NCBI GenBank assembly: GCA_020848665.1
Contig: JADLHR010000081.1
Location: 1 to 5,509, forward strand
Direction of reading: 5' to 3'
Origin: Anaerolineae bacterium
GTDB lineage: Bacteria; Chloroflexota; Anaerolineae; Aggregatilineales; Aggregatilineaceae
Length of the DNA stretch: 5,509 nucleotides
Positions 1 through 5,509 of the stretch are shown here, one piece after another. The position numbers and the translations under genes were made by a program. Under the pieces are notes generated by a model. That model did no database searches. It saw only the letters and a program-made list of their open reading frames with translations, and was not told the origin of the DNA. Within the stretch, counting starts at the first letter, position 1; each line of letters starts with the position of its first letter.

Positions 1-981
1 CGCGTCGAATTCCAGCAGATGATCGAGAGCACCGAAAGTAAGCGCCTGATGGCCGAGCGCGAAGCCGAGCGCCGCGCCGACATCGCCCGCGAGAGCGTAA
101 CGCGCATGGTACGTGAAGTTGAAGATCGCGTCGACAAGATCGACCGCGCCATCGAGGAGCTTCCGGCGGCCCGCGTCGAGCGTGACCGCGTCGCGTCCGC
201 CCTGGCCGCGGTGCAGCAGCGCGTCGAGGACCTGGCGAAGAAGTTTGAAGAACCGGAGCGCCGCCTGCTGTTCCTCGAAGAACAACGCCGTCAGGACTCG
301 CGCCGCATCTCCGACGTACAATCCGAAATCCCCGAATTGCAGAAGCAGCTTGACGCCACCCGGCCCAAGCTCGACTCGCTTGAGGCGATGGTCCTGCGCA
401 GCGAGAAGCGCGTGCTCGAGCTTCAGGCTGCCGAGCGCGATCGCCGCGAGGAAATGCAGCAGTTCACCGACCAGCAAACGTTGCTGCTTCAGCAGCGTGA
501 CCAGCAGGTGGCGGAACTCACCCGCAGCTTTGGCGCCTACGACGAAGATATGAAGCGCTACATGGAACGTTTTGAGTCGTGGACGGAAACGTATCGCCAG
601 ATGCGCAAGATCGTGGAAGACTTCGAGCGTATCGGCGAACGCCTGGGCCGTCGCATTAACGAGGTGGCTGAGATGCAGCGGCTGTCCGAGGAGCGATTCC
701 GGCAGGAGTGGAACGACTGGGTAGCCGATGACCAGAAGCGCTGGAAGCAGTTTACCGTCACCAACGATGAAGCGTGGCGCAACGAGAACAAGCAGCTTGA
801 TCAACTGCGCCAGCGGATGGAGCAGGTGGCGAGCCTCTACGAGCCGATCAAGGACAGCATCGAGCGCATGTGGCAGCTAGAACGCGCGCGCGCTGAGCTG
901 TACCGCGATCGTTACCAGTCGCTGCTGCACGAGTACGACCATGTCGACCACAGCCAGCCATCGAGCAACGGCCGGGAATAG
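1..981 (+). CDS. Long coiled-coil protein of unknown function (3' part; 5' end outside window)
   Basis: The reading frame is open from the first base of the window, with six codons before the first Met at 19, so the true start probably lies upstream. About 326 residues are visible. They are almost wholly charged and helical, rich in Glu, Arg, Gln and Leu with heptad-like spacing, as expected of a long coiled coil. Numbering from the Met at 19, residues 1-180 contain no Trp, while the C-terminal part has six (188, 231, 234, 242, 253, 285), including the cluster WNDWVADDQKRWKQF. A short polar tail ends the protein. No signal peptide, membrane segment, nucleotide-binding motif or zinc site is seen in the visible part. 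I do not recognise the family; a scaffold, cytoskeleton-like or chromosome-associated role is possible but unsupported. A strong terminator 36 bases downstream closes the transcript. I am confident that it is coding and that its function is unknown. Confidence 0.85.
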   Translation, partial: RVEFQQMIESTESKRLMAEREAERRADIARESVTRMVREVEDRVDKIDRAIEELPAARVERDRVASALAAVQQRVEDLAKKFEEPERRLLFLEEQRRQDSRRISDVQSEIPELQKQLDATRPKLDSLEAMVLRSEKRVLELQAAERDRREEMQQFTDQQTLLLQQRDQQVAELTRSFGAYDEDMKRYMERFESWTETYRQMRKIVEDFERIGERLGRRINEVAEMQRLSEERFRQEWNDWVADDQKRWKQFTVTNDEAWRNENKQLDQLRQRMEQVASLYEPIKDSIERMWQLERARAELYRDRYQSLLHEYDHVDHSQPSSNGRE

Positions 982-1017
982 TCCACGCGGTCCCCTCTGT
1001 CTGACGTGAGCAAACAC

Positions 1018-1050
1018 ACGCCGGGTTTCGACACCGAAACCCGGCGTTTT
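1018..1050 (+). terminator. Rho-independent terminator of the coiled-coil gene
   Basis: A perfect inverted repeat has arms CGCCGGGTTTCG (1019-1030) and CGAAACCCGGCG (1035-1046), joined by the 4-base loop ACAC. It extends by one A-T pair (1018/1047) and runs directly into TTTT (1047-1050). It lies 36 bases after the stop of the coiled-coil gene and before the next promoter, so it should separate the two transcripts. Confidence 0.92.
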
Positions 1051-1082
1051 GCTGCTCGTCAGCGCGCCATCCCAGCTTGGCA

Positions 1083-1088
1083 TATAAT
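1083..1088 (+). promoter_or_regulatory. Promoter -10 box (TATAAT) for the malic enzyme operon
   Basis: A perfect consensus TATAAT lies between the terminator and the malic enzyme start. No good -35 hexamer sits 16-18 bases upstream (the 17-base position reads CAGCGC), and there is no TGn extension. The promoter may therefore be activator-dependent or read by a sigma factor with different -35 needs. Transcription would begin near 1095, giving a leader of about 66 bases. Confidence 0.6.
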
Positions 1089-1117
1089 GAATGTACCGGC
1101 TCTGTGCGTTTGTGCGG

Positions 1118-1139
1118 AGTCGGGGCAACTCCCCTGACT
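1118..1139 (+). promoter_or_regulatory. Leader hairpin in the malic enzyme 5' UTR
   Basis: AGTCGGGG (1118-1125) pairs with CCCC (1131-1134) and GACT (1136-1139), with one bulged T at 1135 and the loop CAACT. It sits between the predicted transcription start and the ribosome binding site at 1151, with no T-run after it, so it is not a terminator. It could stabilise the mRNA or be part of a small regulatory leader. I do not recognise it as a known riboswitch class. Confidence 0.4.
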
Positions 1140-1150
1140 AGAGCGTTCAT

Positions 1151-1157
1151 GGAGAAA
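1151..1157 (+). promoter_or_regulatory. Ribosome binding site deciding the malic enzyme start
   Basis: GGAGAAA lies with its GGAG 6 bases before the ATG at 1161. This favours 1161 over the in-frame ATG at 1149, which overlaps the site, and over the farther upstream codons near 1077, which lie ahead of the TATAAT box. Confidence 0.75.
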
Positions 1158-1160
1158 GCG

Positions 1161-2552
1161 ATGATCGAAAAGTCTATTACGAAAGAAGAGTTGTTGGCGC
1201 GAGCCGAGAAACCTGCTGCAGAAGCGATGCGCCTGCACGCGTTTTATCATGGTAAAACGCAGACGGCGCTGCGCTGCCGCGTGCGGGACCTGGACGACTT
1301 CGCGATCTGGTACACGCCCGGCGTCGCCGCGCCCTGCCGCGCGATCGCCAAAGAACCGGAGCTGGTCTATGATTTCACCAGCAAGTGGAACACTGTCGCG
1401 GTGATCTCGGACGGCACGCGCGTGTTGGGCCTGGGCGATATCGGCCCCAAGGCCGGACTCCCGGTGATGGAAGGCAAGGCGCTGCTCTACAAATTCCTGG
1501 GTGGAGTTGACGCCGTGCCGATCATGCTCGACACGAAGGACCCCGACAAGATTATCGAGACTGTGCTGATGCTTCAGCCCTCGTTCGGCGGCGTCAATCT
1601 TGAAGACATCTCGCAGCCGAAATGCTTTCGCATTCTTGACACGCTGCGCGAGCAGGCCGAAATCCCGATCTGGCACGATGACCAGCAGGGAACCGCCAGC
1701 GTGGTCCTGGCTGGGCTGATCAACGCGGCCAAGATCGTCGGCAAGGCGCTTGACCAGATGCGGATCGTCTTCTTCGGCGCGGGGGCGTCGAACGTAGCCT
1801 GCGCGCGTCTGATCTTCCGCTATGGCGCCGATCCGTCGAACTGCCTGATGGTGGACAGCCGGGGCATCCTCGGTAAGCGCCGCCGCGACCTGTTCCTGCG
1901 CCGCGCCGAATATGTGCAGAAGTGGCATATGGCGCAGATCACCAATGGCGAAGAGATCGAAGGGGATATCGAGATGGCGCTGCGCGGCGCCGACGCGATT
2001 ATCGCGCTGTCCCAGCCGGGGCCGGATACTCTCAGGCCAGAGTGGATCCGCGCGATGGCGAAGGACGCGATTGTATTTGCGGCGGCGAACCCGATCCCCG
2101 AAATCTGGCCGTGGGACGCGCGCGAGGCGGGCGCGGTGGTCGTTGCGACCGGGCGCTCAGACTTCCCGAACCAGGTCAACAACTCGCTGGGGTTCCCCGG
2201 TATCTTTCGGGGAACGCTCGACGTGCGCGCCAGCACGATCACCGACGAGATGGCGATTGCGGCGGCGGAGTCATTGGCGCAGATGGCCGAGGAAAAGGGG
2301 CTGTCTCCCGACTACATCCTGCCGACAATGGACGAGTGGGATGTGTTCCCGCGCGAGGCGGCGGCGGTTGCGATGAAGGCCCAGGAGCAGGGCGTCGCGC
2401 GGCGGGCGACGACCTATGAAGAAGAGTACGAACGCGCGCAGACAATCATCCGCGCCGCACGCGATATGACACGGGCGCTGATGGAAGATGGTTTTATCCC
2501 TGCCGCGCCGGAGCCGGAAGAAGCCGCAAAGGAGGACAAGAGCCATGCGTGA
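1161..2552 (+). CDS. Malic enzyme, short bacterial/archaeal type (malate to pyruvate + CO2, NAD(P)-dependent)
   Basis: The predicted 463-residue enzyme oxidatively decarboxylates L-malate to pyruvate in the cytosol, supplying NADH or NADPH. The N-terminal catalytic domain shows YTPGV (Tyr51, expected catalytic acid), DGTRVLGLGDIGP (84-96), MEGK (Lys106, expected general base), the metal ligands of NLEDI (Glu148, Asp149) and WHDDQQGTA (Asp174). The NAD(P) domain has FGAGASNVA (205-213), then AAANPIPEIWPW (307-318) and ATGRSDFPNQVNNSLGFPGIFRG (329-351), all typical of the family. It is longer than compact relatives of about 380-410 residues because of a helical C-terminal extension (about 395-463) ending in a Glu/Lys/Ala-rich tail. 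The start at 1161 is chosen by its GGAG site. Its stop overlaps the next gene by 8 bases, so the two are co-translated. Coenzyme choice cannot be read from the sequence; the symbol (mae, ytsJ or similar) is left open. Confidence 0.95.
   Translation: MIEKSITKEELLARAEKPAAEAMRLHAFYHGKTQTALRCRVRDLDDFAIWYTPGVAAPCRAIAKEPELVYDFTSKWNTVAVISDGTRVLGLGDIGPKAGLPVMEGKALLYKFLGGVDAVPIMLDTKDPDKIIETVLMLQPSFGGVNLEDISQPKCFRILDTLREQAEIPIWHDDQQGTASVVLAGLINAAKIVGKALDQMRIVFFGAGASNVACARLIFRYGADPSNCLMVDSRGILGKRRRDLFLRRAEYVQKWHMAQITNGEEIEGDIEMALRGADAIIALSQPGPDTLRPEWIRAMAKDAIVFAAANPIPEIWPWDAREAGAVVVATGRSDFPNQVNNSLGFPGIFRGTLDVRASTITDEMAIAAAESLAQMAEEKGLSPDYILPTMDEWDVFPREAAAVAMKAQEQGVARRATTYEEEYERAQTIIRAARDMTRALMEDGFIPAAPEPEEAAKEDKSHA
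2528..2535 (+). promoter_or_regulatory. Strong ribosome binding site of the FAD protein gene
   Basis: AAAGGAGG lies inside the last codons of the malic enzyme gene, 9 bases before the ATG at 2545. It fixes the start at 2545 rather than the in-frame upstream ATG at 2488, which would lengthen the overlap and place residues ahead of the canonical N-terminal beta strand. Confidence 0.8.
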
Positions 2553-3471
2553 GCTGATCATCATTGGGGGTGGACCGGCCGGGCTGGCCGCAGCGGCTTT
2601 CGCGGTGCGTAAGCGCATGGATGCGCTCTTTATCTCGCCAGGGCTGGGAGGGCGCACCCGGCGGCGGCTGCTGCTGCCCTGGGTGGACGATTATCAGGTA
2701 ATTGTCGGCGACGAGACGATCCACCGGTTTCGCGCGCAACTGGATTATCTGGATTTCATGCGCGTGCGCGCCCACGCGCAGCACATCGAGCCAATTGAGG
2801 ACGGGTACCGCGTGACGGTCAGCGACCGGCACACCTATGACACGCGCACGCTGATCATTGCCACCGGCTCGCGCGGGGAACGGCTGAACGTTCCTGGCGA
2901 GGACGAGCTGGAGATGAAGGGGTTGTGCTACAGCGCGATGACCTACGGGCCACTGATGGTCGATCGCAGCGTGGTGGTGGTCGGGTCGGAGCTTCTGGCG
3001 CTGCGCGCTGTCGCCGAGTTGAGCCGCATCGCGCGCGAGGTGACGCTGGTGGCCGAGTTCAACGGCGACCTTGATACCGAGGCGGGGCGGGTGATCCTGG
3101 GCGCGCCGAACGTGGTCGCCCGGCGCGGCTGCCGTGTCATCGCGGTCAAAGGAGGCAGCTACGCCGATACGGTTGTGATCGAGTGCAACGGCGTGCAGGA
3201 CACGATTTCGGCTGATTCCATCTTTGTAGAAAAACAGCTTATCCCGAATACTGCGCTGGTCGAGGGGTTGGTTGAACTCGATCCATGCGGGTTCATCAAG
3301 GTTGATTCGCGCAACCGCACCAACCGCCAGGGCCTGTTCGCGGCGGGTGACTGCACCGACGCCAGCGCGTTCCAGGTGCTGATGGGCCTCGGCGACGGTG
3401 AGAAAGCGGCGCTGAGCGCCTTCGACTATGTGTTGGGGCTGCCCGTCGCGATTGCGCCGTGCGAGGACTAG
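2545..3471 (+). CDS. Thioredoxin-reductase-like FAD protein lacking the CxxC and NADPH-binding signatures
   Basis: This 308-residue protein has the length and order of low-molecular-weight thioredoxin reductases. It opens with the FAD dinucleotide fold (IIIGGGPAGLAA, Gly8/10/13), then has LIIATGSR (103-110), VPGED (116-120) and the C-terminal FAD motif GLFAAGDCTD (263-272). Aligned by eye to E. coli TrxB, the redox CATC is SAMT here (Ser130, Thr133), the NADPH-domain GGGNTA is GSELLA (147-152), and the HRR that grips the NADPH phosphate is AEF (170-172). FAD binding is therefore likely, but thioredoxin reduction with NADPH is not. The start overlaps the malic enzyme stop (ATGCGTGA), with a strong ribosome site before it, so expression is coupled. 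It could be a flavin sensor, an oxidoreductase with another electron donor, or an acceptor working through other Cys residues (128, 196, 214, 248, 270, 306). The fold is confident; the function is unknown. Confidence 0.88.
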   Translation: MRELIIIGGGPAGLAAAAFAVRKRMDALFISPGLGGRTRRRLLLPWVDDYQVIVGDETIHRFRAQLDYLDFMRVRAHAQHIEPIEDGYRVTVSDRHTYDTRTLIIATGSRGERLNVPGEDELEMKGLCYSAMTYGPLMVDRSVVVVGSELLALRAVAELSRIAREVTLVAEFNGDLDTEAGRVILGAPNVVARRGCRVIAVKGGSYADTVVIECNGVQDTISADSIFVEKQLIPNTALVEGLVELDPCGFIKVDSRNRTNRQGLFAAGDCTDASAFQVLMGLGDGEKAALSAFDYVLGLPVAIAPCED

Positions 3472-3501
3472 CACAAAGTCGCTGAGCCAGGCAGGCAGCG
3501 G

Positions 3502-3535
3502 GGCAGCGGGGCAAAAAGGGTCCCGCTGCTGTTTT
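3502..3535 (+). terminator. Probable rho-independent terminator after the FAD protein gene
   Basis: GCAGCGGG (3503-3510) pairs with CCCGCTGC (3522-3529) around an 11-base loop, extendable by G-U pairs at both ends, and TTTT follows at 3532-3535. It lies 30 bases past the stop of the flavoprotein gene. The left arm is present twice in tandem (3495-3502 and 3503-3510), so either copy can pair. The T-run overlaps the murA stop codon read from the other strand. The opposite strand has no T-run after the hairpin, so it should act mainly on the + strand. Confidence 0.6.
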
Positions 3536-4826
3536 AGGTGGGCGCTGGCTCGCGGCGGATATTCGCGCCCAGACCGCGCATTTTTTCTTCAACCCGCTCG
3601 TAGCCACGATCGATCTGGCCGATGTTGCGGATGGTTGTCGTGCCGCGCGCGCACAGCGCTGCCAGCAGCAGCGCCATTCCGGCGCGGATATCCGGGCTGC
3701 TGATGGCGTGCACGGCGCGCAGCACGGTCGGGCCATGCACAACTGCGCGGTGCGGATCGCACAGAAAGATGCGCGCGCCCATCGCGCTCAGCTTGTCGGT
3801 GAAAAAGAAGCGGCTGTTGTACATCCACTCGTGAAACAGCACTGTCCCGGCGGACTGCGTCGCCACCGTGAGCGCGATGCTCATCATGTCGGATGGAAAT
3901 GCCGGCCAGGGCTGGGCTTTGATCGACGGAATCTGATTGCCCAGATCGCGCTCAATCGTCAGCGCCTGGCCGCGTGGGACCAGGATGTCGGACCCCTCGA
4001 CTTCCCACGCGACGCCGAGCTTGCGAAATACCAGCGCGGGCATGTCGAGGTACTGCGGATCGGCCTGGCGGATGCGGATTTCGCTGCCGGTGACGGCCGC
4101 TGCTCCGATAAAGCTGACGACTTCCAGATAATCGGCCTCGACACGAAACTCACCACCATGCAGCCGCTCGACGCCCTCGATCGTCAGGCAGTTCGTGCCA
4201 ACGCCCAAAATCTGCGCTCCCATGCCGTTGAGCATGTGGCACAGGTTCTGCACATGCGGTTCCGACGCGACGTTGCGCAGCACAGTTGTGCCGCGCGCCA
4301 GGACTGCCGCCATCACCGCGTTCTCGGTTGCGGTGACGCTCGCCTCGTCCAGTAGCACGTCCGCGCCGCGCAGGCCGCCGGTCGTCATCACAAAGCGACC
4401 ATCGAACTCGACGGTGGTTCCGAGTCGCTCCAGCGCGAGAATATGCGTATCGAGCCGGCGGCGCCCGATCACGTCGCCGCCGGGCGGGGCGAACTCGACG
4501 CGGCCAGTGCGCGCCAGCATCGGCCCCGCGAACACGATTGAGGCGCGGGTGCGAACGCACATCTCCGGGTCAAGCTCATATGTGACGATCTCGCGGGCGT
4601 GAACCCGCACGCGATGATCGCCCAACAGTTCGACCTCGCAGCCGAGCCGCCGCAGCAGCTCCAGCGTAACGCGCACGTCGGCGATGTCCGGTACATTGGT
4701 CAGCACGACTGGCTCGTCGGTTAGCAGGCACGCGGGGAGCATTTTCAGCGCGGCGTTCTTGTTGCCGCTGACGGTAACCTCGCCGTGCAGCCGGTGGTTA
4801 CCCTCGATCACGAACTGCTCGCGCAT
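3534..4826 (-). CDS. murA: UDP-N-acetylglucosamine 1-carboxyvinyltransferase with Cys-to-Asp active site
   Basis: The enzyme transfers enolpyruvate from PEP to UDP-GlcNAc, the first committed step of peptidoglycan synthesis, in the cytosol. At 430 residues it is of usual length (E. coli 419) and matches throughout. It has SGNKNAALK with Lys23-Asn24 for substrate binding, RASIVFAGP (Arg94), the active-site loop PPGGDVIGRR (114-123), FPSDM with Asp313 (E. coli Asp305), DIRAG (Arg381) and IDRGYERVEEKMRGLGANI (405-423; Arg407 matches E. coli Arg397). The loop carries Asp118 where E. coli has Cys115, the residue alkylated by fosfomycin. The start at 4826 is preceded by AGGAG, and the gene follows the SAM hydrolase gene by 22 bases, so the two are probably one operon. 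It converges on the malic enzyme operon, with 62 bases between the stops. A MurA paralogue elsewhere in the genome cannot be excluded. Confidence 0.96.
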   Translation of the reverse strand: MREQFVIEGNHRLHGEVTVSGNKNAALKMLPACLLTDEPVVLTNVPDIADVRVTLELLRRLGCEVELLGDHRVRVHAREIVTYELDPEMCVRTRASIVFAGPMLARTGRVEFAPPGGDVIGRRRLDTHILALERLGTTVEFDGRFVMTTGGLRGADVLLDEASVTATENAVMAAVLARGTTVLRNVASEPHVQNLCHMLNGMGAQILGVGTNCLTIEGVERLHGGEFRVEADYLEVVSFIGAAAVTGSEIRIRQADPQYLDMPALVFRKLGVAWEVEGSDILVPRGQALTIERDLGNQIPSIKAQPWPAFPSDMMSIALTVATQSAGTVLFHEWMYNSRFFFTDKLSAMGARIFLCDPHRAVVHGPTVLRAVHAISSPDIRAGMALLLAALCARGTTTIRNIGQIDRGYERVEEKMRGLGANIRREPAPT

Positions 4827-4832
4827 CGTCTT

Positions 4833-4837
4833 CTCCT
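4833..4837 (-). promoter_or_regulatory. Ribosome binding site of murA
   Basis: On the minus strand AGGAG stands 6 bases before the ATG at 4826, within the 22-base gap after the upstream gene's stop. No promoter-like sequence fits in this gap, supporting transcription from upstream. Confidence 0.75.
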
Positions 4838-4848
4838 CTGCTGCGGGG

Positions 4849-5509
4849 TCACGGCTCCAGCATCAGCTCGACCGGGTCTCCGGTCCGCACACCGAGCCGG
4901 GCGGCGGCGCTGCCCTGGTTGACACCCAGCTCAAGCTGGCCGGAGCTGCCGACCAGCGCAAGCAGCGTACCCGGCTCCACCGCGCCGTAGGTTGGCCGGA
5001 TGCCGCTGACGGTCGCTCCGCCGACGCGGATGCGGGTCGCGGCAGCAGTGAAGGCCAGCGGCTCGCCAGGTGCGCGGCCGAACCCTGGCGTAAGCGATAA
5101 CATGTCTCCGTCCCAGGCCAGGTACCCGATGCTGGTGATCACGTTCCCGAAGTGATCAATGTAAATGACCTCGCCCTGAATCGCGCCCGGCACGATTTCC
5201 AGGCGCGGCGCGTCGAGCCTGATCAGTTCCGGCACAGCCGGACCCAGCGCGGTGATTGGTACGCCGGCGGCGAGGTGCGCTGCTGCCGGGGCGAAGATGT
5301 CCCGCCCGTGAAAGGTCCGGCTGACGCCCGGCAGCGCGTAACGCGGCTCGGTGATTTCGACTGCGTGACGCACTTCAACATGCGGCAACACGTAGCTTAG
5401 CACGCCGTTGTTGGGCGCGACGTAGACGCCGTGCGCAGTTTCGACCGCTAGCGGCTGGCGCGCCGTCCCGACGCCCGGATCAACGACGATCAGGAAGACG
5501 GTGTGCGGC
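4849..5509 (-). CDS. SAM hydroxide adenosyltransferase / SAM hydrolase, DUF62 family (5' end outside window)
   Basis: The frame is open to the right edge, so the N-terminus (roughly 40-60 residues by family length) is missing; 219 residues are visible. Family members hydrolyse S-adenosylmethionine to adenosine and methionine, using a water activated by an Asp-Arg-His triad. Counting from the first full codon, the protein shows VVDPGVGTARQPLAV (8-22), with Asp10 and Arg17 spaced as in the archaeal enzyme PH0463. APNNGVLSYVL follows (31-41; most relatives read PDNG), then TFHGRDIFAPAAAHLA (65-80) with triad His67. The C-terminal barrel domain contains VIYIDHFGNVITSI (about 114-127), where the Asn resembles the adenine-contacting Asn of related fluorinases. 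A GTG at 5403 could be taken for a start, but it lies inside the conserved NNGVLS motif, so it is internal. The gene probably heads an operon with murA. Halogenase activity is not suggested. Confidence 0.92.
   Translation of the reverse strand, partial: PHTVFLIVVDPGVGTARQPLAVETAHGVYVAPNNGVLSYVLPHVEVRHAVEITEPRYALPGVSRTFHGRDIFAPAAAHLAAGVPITALGPAVPELIRLDAPRLEIVPGAIQGEVIYIDHFGNVITSIGYLAWDGDMLSLTPGFGRAPGEPLAFTAAATRIRVGGATVSGIRPTYGAVEPGTLLALVGSSGQLELGVNQGSAAARLGVRTGDPVELMLEP

Noticed and set aside
1077..1082. TTGGCA as a -35 box
   Set aside because: It abuts the TATAAT box with no spacer, and 17 bases downstream of it there is no -10-like hexamer.
1077..1160. A longer N-terminus for malic enzyme starting near 1077 or at 1149
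   Set aside because: The 1077 start precedes the TATAAT box and would be untranscribed from it, and the extra residues match nothing in the family. The ATG at 1149 overlaps the GGAG site that serves 1161.
1059..1928. A 289-residue minus-strand open frame opposite the malic enzyme
   Set aside because: It crosses the promoter and leader and covers strongly conserved malic enzyme codons in the other sense. Its translation shows no family features.
2494..3474. A 326-residue open frame on the minus strand, antisense to almost the whole flavoprotein gene
   Set aside because: It is a shadow of a high-GC gene: no recognisable domain, His/Arg/Gln-rich composition, and no ribosome site noted. The sense frame carries clear FAD motifs.
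3491..3512. The GCAGCGGG tandem as a larger repeat or CRISPR-like array
   Set aside because: Only two 8-base copies exist, without spacers, and they are explained by the terminator arm.
3708..4355. A 215-residue plus-strand open frame opposite murA
   Set aside because: The minus strand here encodes an unmistakable MurA; the plus-strand translation has shadow-like composition without motifs.
4849..5403. A complete 184-residue SAM hydrolase starting with GTG at 5403
   Set aside because: The frame continues upstream to the window edge and encodes the conserved DPGVGT motif with triad Asp and Arg, so the GTG is an internal Val codon.

Overview
This 5.5 kb window is dense, GC-rich bacterial chromosome with AGGAG-type ribosome binding sites, one perfect TATAAT box and intrinsic terminators. 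The mix of genes (a Thermotoga/archaea-like short malic enzyme, a degenerate thioredoxin-reductase-like flavoprotein, a Cys-to-Asp MurA and a DUF62 SAM hydrolase) suggests a deep-branching lineage. Chloroflexota (Anaerolineae-like) is my best guess, from protein resemblance in memory only (about 50% sure). I see no sign of mobile elements, phage, CRISPR, tRNA or rRNA.

Layout. Bases 1-981 (+) hold the 3' part of a long coiled-coil protein whose start lies upstream of the window. A perfect hairpin plus T-run terminator follows (1018-1050). A TATAAT promoter and a leader hairpin (1083-1139) then introduce a two-gene operon on the + strand: a malic enzyme (1161-2552) and a thioredoxin-reductase-like FAD protein (2545-3471), overlapping by 8 bases. 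The operon ends at a second probable terminator (about 3502-3535). On the - strand, converging on it, is another two-gene unit read from the right edge: a SAM hydroxide adenosyltransferase (DUF62; 5' end off the window, stop at 4849), then murA (4826-3534) after 22 bases.

How the genes work together. Malic enzyme decarboxylates malate to pyruvate and yields NAD(P)H. The coupled flavoprotein looks like a redox partner, but it has lost both the CxxC dithiol and the NADPH-binding signatures of thioredoxin reductase, so its function is open. MurA commits UDP-GlcNAc to peptidoglycan synthesis and carries Asp in place of the fosfomycin-reactive Cys. The SAM hydrolase beside it keeps the Asp-Arg-His triad and has no obvious biochemical link to the cell wall.

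There is no wholly new system here. The two points most worth following are the flavoprotein with both reductase signatures missing, translationally coupled to malic enzyme, and the natural Cys-to-Asp MurA.
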